From Camellia lanceoleosa (lineage: Eukaryota; Streptophyta; Magnoliopsida; Ericales; Theaceae): a stretch of DNA of 64,000 bases. The notes beneath the pieces were generated by a model that saw only the letters and a program-made list of their open reading frames with translations, searched no databases and had not been told where the DNA came from. Position 1 is the first letter of the stretch, and each line of letters opens with the position of its first letter. A program made the translations under genes and the position numbers. The DNA is taken from assembly GCA_025200525.1 (NCBI GenBank), contig CM045763.1, forward strand, positions 157,672,246 to 157,736,245, given 5' to 3'. Positions 26,534-39,016 of this stretch are shown one piece after another.

Positions 26534-26554
26534 CACTCACTCACTCACTCACTC

Positions 26555-26744
26555 TATACTTTATATATTTATTATGTAATTTTTTTATCAAAAAAAAATA
26601 AAATATTTGTTTGGTTAATTAAATTTTTTTTTTACATAAAACACAATTTTATACTTTATATATTTATTATGTAATTTTTTTATCAAAAAAAAATAAAATA
26701 TTTGTTTGGTTAATTAAATTTTTTTTTTACATAAAACACAATTT
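26555..26744. repeat. 95-bp tandem duplication in the left arm
   Basis: TATACTTTATATATTTATTA recurs with period 95 (26555 and 26650). The right arm has a single copy, so the duplication arose after the palindrome formed. Confidence 0.88.
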
Positions 26745-27692
26745 TTCTTCCAAATGTCAATATAATTGTTTAAAAAATATTCAGTGTATTTGGTTTCAGT
26801 TTGTTGGATTTAGTTGTTTGAAAATTAAGTTTTTTGATTTTCGTATTATTTTGTTTTTAGTGAATATTTTTTAAATTTAAAAAAAAATTTTTTTACTTTT
26901 TTAGATGCATCTTACTTAGATATATCTAAAAAGTAAAAAAATTGTGAAAAAATATTTTTCAAAATTAATAAATACATAAAAATACAAAAAAATATACAAA
27001 AAAAAATATTTTTGTATTTTTTCAGAAAAATATTTTTTAAATATTTGAACATTTTTTTTTTACTTTTTTAAATGCACCTTAGTTATTTGTATCTAAAAAT
27101 TAAAACATTTGTGAAAAAATATTTTAAAAAATTAATAAATACATAAAAATAAAAAATATTTTTAGATGTACTGACATTTTTTGTATTTTTATGTATTTAT
27201 TAATTTTTTAAAATATTTTTTCACAAATGTTTTAATTTTTAGATACAAATAACTAAGGTGCATCTAAAAAAGTAAAAAAAAATATTCAAATATTTAAAAA
27301 ATATTTTTCTGAAAAAATACAAAAATATTTTTTTTTGTATATTTTTTGTATTTTTATGTATTTATTAATTTTGAAAAATATTTTTTCACAATTTTTTTAC
27401 TTTTTAGATATATCTAAGTAAGGTGGATCTAAAAAAGTAAAAAAAAAATGTTTAAAATTTAAAAAATATTTACTAAAAACAAAATAATAAGAAAATCAAA
27501 AAACTTAATTTTCAAACAACTAAATCCAACAAACTGAAACCAAATACACTGAATATTTTTTAAACAATTATGTTGACATTTTGAAGAAAAATTGTGTTTT
27601 ATAAAAAAAAAAAATTTAATTAGCCAAACAAATATTTTACTTTTTTTTTATTAAAAAATTACATAATAAATATATAAAGTATAGAGTGAGTG

Positions 27693-27724
<32 letters not shown>

Positions 27725-28446
27725 GAAACTTGGCGTGAGTTTTGAACCAACGCCCAAACCATGACATGACATTGGTGTACCATTTAAGCTACCAGCAACT
27801 TATGTCTTGAGTTGATTAGATTTTAATATATATTAAAAGTTTTTGGATAAAATCGTGATTTATAACAGCGAATTCAGAAGAAATTTTTTTTTTTTTTATA
27901 AAATCGTGGTTTGTAGCAGCGAGTTCAAAAGAATTTTTTTTTTTTTGATGAAATCGTGGTTTGTAAAAGCGAGCTCAAAAGAAAAAAAAAACTAATTAAA
28001 CTTATGCCAGAATCATGAAGTTCTTAATTAAACTCGCCAGAATAAATGAAGTTTAACATTTACCACATTTCACGCGAGAGGGGTGGAAAAGTGTTGAACT
28101 CGCGATTGTGAACCGTGAGTTAGCTTATTTTGGGCATTCTTTCAAAACTAGGCTTAGTTTGGGAATTCCTTTATTATTTTGACTTATTTAAGGAAATGCC
28201 CCTTAAAGGTTGTTTTGAAAATTGATTATTTTAATTGTCTTTTTTATTTTTTATGAAAAGATATATAAGAAATAAAAAATAATAATAATTTGTTATAGTG
28301 ACTTTTTAACTATTTTAACATATTGCTAAAACAGCCTTAAACTAGATCTAAATCTGAATTTCATTAAAGGCCTTATATCAAACAAGCATAGGCTTCGCTT
28401 TGAAAAATGAGTTGGCTTTTTTAATTTTTGGCTTTTAGGGGTTAAA

Positions 28447-28633
28447 GGTTTGTTTGGGAAGTTTGGCATCTTCCAAAAAATTCAAAAAGTCAAAAAATCA
28501 CTATCCTATTTAAGTCACATCATCTTATTTAAGACATCACCTCTCACACATCACTTCAAACCCAATCCAAATCCAATTCATATTTCATAAAAAGTCAAAA
28601 AGTGCACTTATTTAGTCTTCCCAAACTTAGCCT
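28447..28633. mobile_element. MITE-like element with TTTGTTTGGGAAG ends
   Basis: The left text GGTTTGTTTGGGAAG and the right text CTTCCCAAACTTAGCC are near inverted repeats. Size and TIR style match the Tourist-like MITEs above. A clear target duplication is not visible. Confidence 0.6.
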
Positions 28634-31411
28634 TAGTGAGAGAAAAAGTGAAATGATTATAATTTTGATGTGACATTTTATTTTATTAGCTTTTTAACTT
28701 ATTTTATCTCTTTGTGGCTAATCCATCTACTATCTACTACTATTATAAAAGTGTGAAGAGTCTCATATATTTTTACTTTTTTAAATTTGAATTTTATCCT
28801 CTCAAATCTATTATATTTTCTAAAAGTCATACAGAATCCTATATAAACCAACTATCTTTTTATTTTTTTAGAGTTGAACACTTAAAAATGATATATCTGC
28901 TTCCAAGAATCTTATATAAATATAAGCCAACCATCTCCCTCCTCATCAAAAAAAAAAAAAAAAAAAGAAGCCGCTTCTCTATTTTTTACATTGATGATGA
29001 TTAAAGAATAAAAATAATTACTCTTTTTATTTCATGTGTTTACTTTATGTTGATATACATAATATTTATAATTGTTCATCATGGATTAAATCATCGTAAA
29101 TATTTTTGGTTGAATCTTAAAATTGTATGAATGTAGATGAGGAAAACACGTGTTTTTATAATGTAGATTTGTGCTTCATCTCAAAATTTCAAGAGTTATC
29201 TTCATATACTTTCTTTTTGTTTAATTTATATTTTATGAATTGTAATATTTTATTATTATTATTATTATTTTAATATTAATAATTTTTTTTCCAAAAAGAA
29301 TACATAACAAATTATTTTCTACATGTATTAAGTAAATCTAAATCTAAAAATAAAATAAAAAAATAAAAAAATTATTAAATTAAGTGAATCTAAAAAGAAA
29401 ATAAAAAGTTTATTAAAAAAAGTGTCAAAGACAAAAAATATATATATAAAAATAAAAAAATTCAAAACAAAAGTTTAAAAAAACAAAACAAACATAAACT
29501 TCTATTTTTTAAAAAAATTTCTTCACTAATCTCTAATTTTACACAAATTATTCACAAATTCTTTTCAATTTTTATGTGAATTTAATAATCTAATTAAAAA
29601 ATAATGCATACATTAAAAAATAAATAAAATGTAACACTAAACATCTACATTATGACAAACTATTTAATTATGAATAATTAATTTCTCATTACAAAAGATT
29701 TCATGTTACTTGTGTGATATCTTATATATGTATATGTCAATGTCTATATATAAAAATATATAAAAAAATATAAATGTAAATTTATATATGTTACTATATT
29801 TATATATTATCAATCTGTAATACTATATTACCATAAGATACTTTAATTTTCTAATATGTATTGCTTAACATAGTTATATTTGTTAGAAAAAATTACAGAA
29901 TTGTGTATTGTTCTTCTATCAATTTAGGTTCAATACATATATACATATATGCCGTACAAATAAATATCCCACAACAAACACTTTCAATAACAAACTAAGA
30001 TTTTACAAGACACCTCCATCATGAGAATAATTATACTTTTTTTCCCCTCACATAAAAAATTACATTATTGAGAGAAAATGGATTTAAAAATTCATAACAA
30101 TATGATATCGTCTCAAATTCTTACTTATCAAAATATTTTTATTACAATGAGTTATAATGGTGAGAAAGAAGAAAAACAAGAAGACGGTGAAACAAAAACT
30201 ACAGAAGATCTTGCAACATACTCTCAAAACAAAGTTAGACGAGTTAAGTATGAATTGTTCTATCCGTTGTGAAGTTTAAGAAAAACAACATATCTCATGT
30301 ACACATTTTATTCAAATTACAAAAAAAAAATAAAAAAAAATCAAATGATACCTAAACATTATCGTAGTAACTCAATGATACAGAAAGTAAATATATCAAA
30401 TAAAAAGTTTTGATCAATTTTTTTATATGCTAATTACTTATAATTGTCATAATAAATTATGTAACTTGACAGCTTCATAAAAGTGACCCTACAAACACTT
30501 ATAAGCATGTATATATAAATATCGTGAAAATAATTATGAAATTCCTATATCAATTGAAATATTAAATTACAATATCATTATATTTTCTTAAAAACACTAT
30601 TCTACATTTTCTACATAAATGAAAATATACTAATAACTAATGTTGTATTTTTCATTGTATAAGATATTTGTGGTACAAGAAACGAGATTCAACCACTCTT
30701 AATGTATCAAAATATATTATATATTGATATTAATATATTCTTACACTAGTATGCAAATAATATACAATATTGGACTCAATGAATTTGTATTATGAGATGA
30801 ACTATTAAACAAAATTGTGTAATTGTACAATTAATTTCATACCTTCAATTGTATTACATGTATGGATTATGAAAAATTAAAGTGGGAAGTTCATAGAAAA
30901 ATATTTGTGTAATACTATATATTTAAATGATCTACTTATTGTTTATTTTTAAGATAAGATTGTGAACTCAATAATTTAGTTATAAATTAATATTTATGTT
31001 TATGGAATTTTTATTTATTTATCATTTAAATTTTTCAATCAAGTATATATTTATTTATTGCTTAGTTGCATTTTGGATATAGATCAATTTATCAATACAA
31101 GTCTCTACATTTTGTATACATATCACATACCAATTTAACAGACACATAATTACAACATTAACAGCTTGATAAAAACACATACTACGTGTAACGATATGCC
31201 CAACTACTAATTTAGCCAAAAAGTTAAAAACCTCACATGCCAAACGAGGGCATAGTGAGCAAAACAAATAGCTTGGGAGCTCGAAGAGCATGCCTCGAAT
31301 CCTCGAAATTGCCATTTCAAGGCAAAAAAAAAAAAAGCAAAAAAAAAAAAATTTACCCAAAATGGCAATTGTGTGCATTAGGGGCACACAAATTGTGTGC
31401 ACAAAACATTT
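28634..31411. other. Very AT-rich spacer between D1 and D2, no gene
   Basis: The short frames at 28714, 30078 and 31055-31488 lack recognisable domains and lie in low-complexity A/T sequence. A small foldback-like stretch with GGCAA text flanks A-runs near 31300-31380. I see no RNA gene or element with clear ends. Confidence 0.6.
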
Positions 31412-31701
31412 TTCGTGAGCAAAACATGCAAATGCAAGGGCAAAATTATAGGGGTAAATTACAAATATATTCTCTGAGATTTGTTTAAAATACGAATTAT
31501 CTCATGTAACTTTAAAAATTATATCTGACTCTTGAAATTTTTAATTTTATAACAAATAACTCATTTTATTAATAAATTATCAAATAAATTAATAATTTTT
31601 AATAATTTCAAAAATATATTTCAATCTTGAAGTAATTTTATTATTATATAAAAGGTTAATTAAATTTTTTATTTTTTTTAGATAAACCAATTTGTCCGAA
31701 T

Positions 31702-32144
31702 TAGGCCTGTAAATGGATCGGATTCGGATCGGATCTGTCAAAATCCGAATCCGATCCGATTAAGACAAATCCGAATCCGATCCGAATCCGTTTAAGTCTA
31801 TATCCGATTATAGATATCCGAATCCGAATCCGATGATTTCGGATATCCGATCCGATAATCCGATCCGATCCATTTATTTATTTATTGAGCTACAATTTTA
31901 TATAATTTGTTTTTTTTTATTTTTTTTTTTCATTTTGTGTTTTTTTATTCAAATTGAGAATAATCGGATCGGATTATCGGATTACCGGATCGGGTCGGAT
32001 TTTTGCATATTCAATCCGTTTAATAAACGGATTAAACGGATTCGGATAATCGGATTATCGGATCGGATTTTTTATAAACGGATTCGGATTATCGGATCGG
32101 ATTCGGATCGGATTCGGATTAAATCCGATCCATTGACAGCCCTA
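31702..32144. mobile_element. hAT-type MITE (443 bp) with dense CGGATCGGATT arrays
   Basis: Its ends are TAGGCCTGTAAATGGATC and GATCCATTGACAGCCCTA. It is flanked by a perfect 8-bp duplication GTCCGAAT (31694-31701, 32145-32152). D1 lacks it at about 7057. Both ends are packed with direct and inverted copies of GGATCGGATTCGGAT, likely transposase-binding repeats. The frame at 31833-32222 is an artefact of the repeats. Confidence 0.92.
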
Positions 32145-32349
32145 GTCCGAATTATGTACAGAAAAACTCGAGCAATGCCGGGTAGGTCTTTGGAGAGAGA
32201 GGTTTGTGTTGTAGGGTTGTGAGCGTGGCGTGGATTTGAAACCAGAGCAGCACGAGCAGGGTTTCGTTCTCAACTGTCTCTATCAGGTACCCATGGTTCA
32301 AAACTGCTAATATCTATATATATATATACGTATTGTGTGAGGAGGAACA

Positions 32350-35300
32350 ATGGCTTCGGAAGGTGGCTTGAAGAAGCTAGAGTACCTCTCATTGGTCTCA
32401 AAGGTATGTACAGAGCTGGAGTCTCATTTAGGGTTTGGGGACAAGGTTTTGGCCGAATTCATCACTGATATGGGTCAAAAATGCGAGACAGTTGAGGAAT
32501 TCGATGTTGAATTGAAGGAAAACGGTGCTGAAATGCCCGATTATTTTGTCCGTACACTTTTAACTATAATCCACGCAATTTTGCCTCCCAAACCCAAGTC
32601 CAAATCTGTTAAGGAATCCAAGACTGATGGCTCTCAAGGCAAGAAATCTATTTTTCCTGCTTTGGCGATTGGGGACAGTAGAGAGAGAGTGAAGGAGATT
32701 GAGAAAGAAATTGAGATGGAATCAAGGTTTGGGGTCATGGAGATGAAGAAGAAGAGCTTATAAACCACAGGGATAGGGATACTAGGGATAGGGACAGAGG
32801 TAGAGACAGAGATAGGAGAGAGAGGCGAAGAGAGAGAGACAAGGATGAGAGGGGTGATAATAGAGGTGAAAGGCATAGAAACCACCACCATGATGATGAT
32901 AGAGATAGGGGGAGGTATAGGGATCGGCACGATAGGCATAGGAGAGATGGGTATGAAGAAGATGGGGATAATAGGGAAGATGATGATAGGAGGGATCGAA
33001 GGAACAATAGGTATCAGTCGGATGAACCTGAGTTGTATCAGGTTTACAAGGGCAGAGTGTCAAGAGTGATGGACACTGGTTGCTTTGTTCAGCTCACTGA
33101 TTTTAGGGGAAAAGAAGGTCTGGTCCATGTTTCGCAAATTGCGAATCGAAGGATTAGCAATACCAAGGATTTTGTAAAACGTGATCAGGAGGTTTATGTG
33201 AAAGTGATATCAGTGTCAGGTCAGAAGTTGAGTCTTTCAATGCGTGATGTTGATCAAAATAGTGGTAAAGATTTACTTCCATTGAAGAAGAGCTCGGATG
33301 ATGATGCTTTTCGGACTAACCCTTCAGGAGTGAATAATCGGGGCCCAACAACTAGGACGGGTCTCTCAGGGATTAGAATCGTTGAAGAGGATGATGCTAT
33401 CCCATCACGCCGGCCGCTGAAGAGAATGAGTTCACCGGAAAAATGGGAACCTAAGCAGCTGATTGCTGCGGGTGTTATGGATGTTAGGGAGAATCCCATG
33501 TATGATGAAGATGGAGATGGGTTTCTCTATCAAGAAGAGGGTGCTGAGGAAGAGCTTGAAATTGAGCTAAATGAAGATGAACCAGCCTTCTTGCAAGGAC
33601 AGAGCCGATACTCTCTAGACATGTCACCTGTTAAGATTTTCAAGAATCCGGAAGGGTCTTTGAGTCGGGCAGCAGCCCTTCAGTCTGCTCTCGTAAAAGA
33701 GCGGAGAGAAGTAAGGGAACAGCAGCAAAGAACAATGCTTGACTCTATCCCGAAAGATCTCAATCGTCCGTGGGAAGACCCAATGCCAGAGACAGATGAG
33801 AGGCATCTTGCACAGGAGCTTAGGGGAGTTGGTTTATCAGCATATGACATGCCCGATTGGAAAAAGGATGCTTTTGGGAAAGCCCTGACTTTTGGGCAGA
33901 GATCAAAGCTTTCTATCCAGGATCAGAGGCACAGCTTGCCTATTTACAAATTGAAGAATGAATTGATTCAGGCTGTGCATGATAATCAGGTTCTGGTGGT
34001 AATTGGTGAGACAGGTTCAGGCAAGACAACACAGACGACTCAGTATCTAGCTGAAGCAGGGTACACTACCAAGGGCAAGATTGGATGTACTCAGCCCCGT
34101 AGGGTGGCTGCAATGTCTGTGGCCAAGAGAGTTGCTGAAGAGTTTGGCTGCCGTTTAGGTGAGGAAGTTGGGTATGCCATTCGTTTTGAGGATTGTACCG
34201 GACCAGATACAGTGATTAAGTATATGACTAACGGTATGCTTCTGAGAGAGAGTTTGGTTGACGAGAGTTTATCTCAGTATTCAGTCGTAATGCTTGATGA
34301 AGCTCATGAGAGGACAAATCATACTGATGTCCTTTTTGGACTATTGAAGCAGCTTGTGAAGAGGAGACCTGACCTTCGTTTGATTGTCACATCTGCCACA
34401 TTAGACGCGGAAAAATTTTCTGGGTATTTCTTTAACTGCAATATTTTCACAATTCCTGGAAGAACTTATCCCGTTGAGATACTCTACACCAAACAGCCAG
34501 AAAGTGACTACCTAGATGCATCCCTAATTACTGTTTTACAGATTCACTTGACAGAACCCGAGGGTGATGTTCTCCTCTTCTTGACTGGTCAGGAAGAGAT
34601 TGATCATGCATGCCAGTCTCTTTATGAGAGGATGAAAGGGTTGGGTAAAAATGTTCCTGAATTAATTATTTTACCAGTCTACAGTGCTCTTCCAAGTGAA
34701 ATGCAATCCAGAATCTTTGATCCTGCCCCTCCAGGAAAGAGGAAAGTGGTTGTAGCAACCAATATTGCGGAAGCATCTTTGACCATTGATGGGATATATT
34801 ATGTGATTGATCCGGGTTTCACAAAGCAAAATGTTTACAATCCTAAACAAGGGCTTGATTCGTTGATCATAACTCCTATTTCACAAGCGTCAGCCAAGCA
34901 ACGAGCTGGCCGAGCTGGAAGAACAGGGCCTGGAAAATGTTATCGCCTTTACACTGAGAGTGCTTTTCACAATGAGATGTCACCTCGTCAATTCCAGAAA
35001 TCCAAAGGATGAATCTTGGATTGGTCACACTTACTATGAAAGCTATGGGGATAAATGATCTTCTATCTTTTGATTTCATGGACCCACCTTCGCCTCAAGC
35101 TCTTATTTCTGCCATGGAACAACTGTACAGTCTAGGAGCTCTTGATGAGGAGGGCCTTCTGACTAAATTGGGTAGGAAAATGGCTGAATTTCCAATGGAA
35201 CCACCATTGTCTAAGATGCTACTTGCCAGTGTAGATCTTGGGTGTAGTGATGAGATTTTGACAATCACTGCAATGATTCAGACCGGAAACATCTTCTACA

Positions 35301-35504
35301 GGCCTAGGGAGAAACAAGCCCAAGCAGATCAAAAGAGAGCCAAGTTTTTCCAACCTGAGGGAGACCATCTGACGTTACTTGTTGTTTATGAGGCTTGGAA
35401 AGCCAAGAATTTTTCGGTCCATGGTGTTTTGAGAACTTTGTTCAGTCTCGATCCTTGAGGAGGGCACAGGATGTACGGAAGCAGCTTCTCAGCATCATGG
35501 ACAA
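32350..35504 (+). CDS. PRP22/DHX8-like DEAH-box splicing helicase, exon 1 (three 1-bp frameshifts)
   Basis: PRP22 releases spliced mRNA from the spliceosome in the nucleus by ATP-driven 3'-5' unwinding. From the ATG ([20 protein letters not shown]) come an N-terminal domain (32350-32720), an Arg/Asp-rich tract (32765-33005), an S1 RNA-binding domain (33010-33245), an acidic linker, and the DEAH core. Core motifs seen: I GETGSGKT (34003), II DEAH (34296-34307), III SAT (34390), [11 protein letters not shown] (34755), [12 protein letters not shown] (34898). The exon ends ACAA|GTATGC at 35504/35505. Frame breaks, each a single missing base, lie near 32731, 34984 and 35416. Two core changes are unusual: RTNHTD (usually RTIHTD) and MTNGML (usually MTDGML). 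Joined to 44051-44444 and allowing for three lost bases, the length is a multiple of three, about 1183 residues, close to the plant family size. It is either a young pseudogene or an intact gene with consensus errors. Confidence 0.9.
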
Positions 35505-36135
35505 GTATGCTCTCTAGCTTTTTGTGTTACATTCTGCCTTAATAATTCTTTCTTACTAATGGCTTTTGCTCATTTTGTTGTTTACACATTTCCTGCTTCA
35601 AAATGTTTTACATGCTTCTTTTTCCTTTGAATTATTCTGTGTTTGTCTTAATCCTGTTCTGTTGCTGATAATATTAAGGAGAATTGAGATGAAAAACATA
35701 GCAACCCAACTTTTATTTGACTAGTTTTTCTTCTACCTTTTATTTGGACAATATGAGTACTTCTTTTGTCAACGGGAAGTTCCTTTCTAAAGACATTGAA
35801 TGGTTGTTCCAATAGAATTAGAAACTCCCAATGACATGGTTTTCCATCATTTCATTGTGAATTGTACCATTAGATTGCTGTTTGGATGTTTTCAAGCATC
35901 ATTTTAACTGTGTTGACTACTTTTTTTGTTTTTTATGAGGTAACTGTTGGAATGTGTTCTACATCGCCTAGAGTTGCCCCATCTGTGCTGGTCACAAGGC
36001 TTCAGTTGTCCTCTCTTTAATACCTGGGTTTTAAGGAGAAGTGTGGGCTGGACTTTTCAATTGTAACTTGTACGGACATGTTTTCTTGGGCAAATATCTA
36101 TTGTGTTCCTCGAAACCTGCTATATTTGTCTTGTG
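35505..36135 (+). other. Start of the PRP22 intron (D2), no gene
   Basis: The intron runs from 35505 (GTATGC) to 44050 (TTGCAG), about 8.5 kb. This first part matches D1 from 11685 on. No coding sequence is seen. Confidence 0.8.
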
Positions 36136-36647
36136 CTAAGAAGCACAGACACGAGACACATGGATTTTTAGAAAAAAATAGGACATGGACACGGCAAGAA
36201 ATATGGCTTAAAATGTATTGACTATGTGTATGAATATAAATTGAGGGCACAAAAATATAAGAGACATCAATTTATATGTGGGTATATTTTTTTTTTCCCC
36301 TTGTTTTTTTTTTGTTTATTGACCCCAAATCAACTTTTTAAATTATATAAAAACCCCCAAATAAAAAAGTAAAAGGTATGTCTAAACATAGGACTCAATT
36401 GTAATGTGTATGTTCCTATCAACTTTTTAAAATTATAAAAAAACCCAGGAAAGTGTCCTGAGGTATGTCCAAACATAGGACTCAATTGTACGTTAAGTGT
36501 TCCTGTCTTGCAAAAAATAATAATTAGAAAATTGACACCCCACGTGGCATGCTTGACACATGGACATGCTTATTCCTCTCGATGTTGGTGCTCGACAAGT
36601 GTTGGACACAGAACCAGCACCCACTTTGAAGTGTCCCTGCTTCCTAG
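36136..36647. mobile_element. hAT-type MITE (512 bp), D2 copy of the older intron element
   Basis: Its ends are CTAAGAAGCACAGAC and CCTGCTTCCTAG, with GGACACGG-type repeats near the left end. The same element is in D1 at 12193-20520, there split by nested insertions. The TSD is decayed (GTCTTGTG against GTCTACTA). Confidence 0.68.
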
Positions 36648-36700
36648 GTCTACTACCATTAGTGTTTTTTTTTTCCTTCTAATCTTTTATTATTATTATC

Positions 36701-37826
36701 TTTTTTTTTTTTGAGTAGCAACAAAACAATTTTATTGAAATAAAAGGTGAAAACAAGGGGAGGATATGAAGTCCTCATGCAAAGTCAAGAAAGCAAAGCT
36801 CAAAACCGAAGAAATAACAACTAAAACAGAAAACAATCCACTAGTAAGAATGGCAAATAGCAGCCCAATCCCTAGTGATCAAAAAAAGAGATATGCCCTT
36901 GAAAGGGGGAGACACACAAGCCCAAACTGGTGCGAGATGCCTCACCCTATCCCACATAGCTTCTTCGTCAGATTCGTTCTCAATAAAAATCCTATCATTC
37001 CTTTTCAACCAAATGGTCCAAAAAATAGCAAAGACAATGCAAGACCACAATGTTTTGCCTTCTTACTGCTTCCAAACCCACCAAAGAAAACTAGCAGCAA
37101 ATGTGTGCACACCCGCTGAGCAACCCACTGCACATCACAAAGGCCAAAGAGACGCTGCCATAGTGCAAGAGCCACCGGGCAAAGTAAGAATAAGTGAGCC
37201 GCCAATTCCGCATCCCTCTTACACATTATACACTATTGAGGACCAAGAGAATGATTGGGCCTTTTTCTCTGGAGAATATCATTGGTCATGACACTTACAT
37301 GAGATAAGGACCACATGAAGAACTTGACTTTATAAGGAACAACAACTTTCCAGATTTTTTTTTGTGAAGAGGAAATAAAGGAATAGAAGGAACATCAGTA
37401 ATCCTATCAAACATAGATTTACATGAGAATATCCCCAAAGAATTGATGCTCCATACCCTTTTTTCCCCAATTTGATGAACCAAAGAAATCCCATTAAGCA
37501 ATGACAGCAAAGAAACCAATTCAAGGAACTCCCTATCGCTAAGATTCCTAATGAAATTGAAGTTCGAAGAAATTGGTGCCAAGTTAGAACACTCAGTGGG
37601 TTGTTTTGGGAAGATGGTTAAAAGCTAGCTTTTTAGCTTTTTTTTGGAAAAAAATGTGTAAAAAATATGAAAGATGATGTGACCCAAAATGGGTTAAAAG
37701 CTGAAAGATGGCTTTTAACCATTTTTCCAAAATAGCTTGCAATCGAAACATTCCAAGATCAAACCAATCTATAAGAAGTGGAAAAACTCTATCAAAAGAG
37801 GAATCCCCCACCACCCATCCTCCCCC
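36701..37826 (-). mobile_element. 5'-truncated L1-type LINE, 3' end of ORF2
   Basis: On the minus strand the text reads through the C-terminal zinc-binding region typical of plant L1 reverse transcriptases: HLFLLCPVALALWQRLFG (near 37180) and IFWTIWLKRNDRIF (near 37010). A T12 run at 36701-36712 is the poly(A) tail on the minus strand. D1 lacks it near 20575. The flanks TTATTATTATTATC (36687-36700) and AATTATTTATTATC (37827-37840) look like a target duplication of 13-14 bp. Frameshifts abound, and a MITE-like element is inserted at 37598-37737. Confidence 0.88.
37598..37737. mobile_element. Small MITE-like inverted repeat inside the L1 fragment (140 bp)
   Basis: The left end GGTTGTTTTGGGAAGATGGT is near complementary to the right end, which reads AGCTATTTTGGAAAAATGGT on the minus strand. 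Both continue into TTAAAAGC. L1 coding text resumes on either side, which supports an insertion. Confidence 0.65.
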
Positions 37827-37840
37827 AATTATTTATTATC

Positions 37841-39016
37841 TTATTGCCTTGTTAAATTTGTCTAGCATGTTACTAACCTTAACTAAGCTTAAAGTTATCT
37901 GGAGCATTGTGGTATAGCACTACAATTTCTGTAGATGCAATTATATATACTATAGAGCGAAGTATGGATGCACTTAAATGTGTATGCTAGTTGTGTCCTC
38001 ATAAACACTCCTCAGTCCACACTGAAAATTCAGTATCTCTTGTAAATGCTGTATGGATGAATCTACATTCCTCAACCTGTTAAGAGATCACCAATTGTCC
38101 TCATCAGTGACCATCAAAAGAAGAAAAAAGCATGGATTTTATCAGCCAATTAGTCAAAATTTTATTTCTTGTCAAAATCTTCTATGAATAGGTTTTACGA
38201 TTGTTTGATCATGTACAATGGAGATTTGTAGATGCAAAACAGTAAGGAAGAGAGATATGATCATCATAAATGGAAATGTTAGGAGGAAGATCTAACCTAA
38301 CATGAGATACAATAGTAAAAAAAAAAAATTGAATTTATAAAACTCAATTGAGCATATTACCCTGACAGAGTGGAATGGATAACAATGATTCATGTAGATG
38401 AACCCGCCTAATTAGGACACATGCTTAGTTTGGTTGGTTAGAATCCCCTATTAGAGCATACCAAGCTACATACTGAAAGTAGAATGAAAAGAACTCGGAC
38501 AAATTTGCCTTCATAATATGTAAGCATTATATTATCCTTACTTTGGTTGCTTCTTTGTGGAACTGCTCCCCTGGTCAAAGATTGTTTAAACACAATCAGC
38601 GCACCTGCAACCTTGGTAATTGTACGTCTTATTTTCTTTTCTTTTGATATAGGCCACTAGTTTACCAGAAAACAATGCTTTCAGTATACATTTCGAACTC
38701 AATGTTCCTGATCTTTTATTTTTTTGATAAATAAATATGACTGATATTTCAATGATAAATTCTTACATTCATGGTAGTTTTACACAGTAGAGTGGCTTGG
38801 ATTTTATTTGTATGACTTTAGATTCAATTTTTTGTTACAACTATTTTATATGGCTGACATCATGTTTTTTGGTATGGCTAGGTTCCTTAGTCAAGGAAGC
38901 TTTGTCCATTATAAACTGGATTTTTTGGGAGCTCTTTCTTTGATGAGAATTTATAGTCTCAAATTGACATCTGATCATGGTTTTATAATTTTAAAGTATG
39001 GTTTTCTCTTCCCTTG
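37841..39016 (+). other. D2 intron sequence, no gene
   Basis: It matches D1 from 20580 to 21815. It includes an old RTE 3'-end-like text near 38388. The frame at 38808-39017 is intron sequence without a domain. Confidence 0.65.

Larger units (their letters stand above)
26031..28202. mobile_element. Long palindromic (foldback) element, probably Mutator-like
   Basis: The two arms are reverse complements over about 1.0-1.1 kb each around a small loop near 27150-27180. The ends are GGGGCATTTCC and GGAAATGCCCC. It is flanked by a perfect 10-bp duplication TTAAAGGTTG at 26021-26030 and 28203-28212. TSDs of 8-11 bp with long TIRs fit Mutator-like elements. There is no transposase, so it is non-autonomous. 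A transcript would fold into a very long hairpin. The left arm has an extra 95-bp tandem copy, and some outer repeats differ between arms. Confidence 0.92.

Noticed and set aside
32634..33063. Minus-strand frames rich in Ser, Pro and Tyr
   Set aside because: Antisense shadows of the Arg/Asp-rich tract of PRP22.
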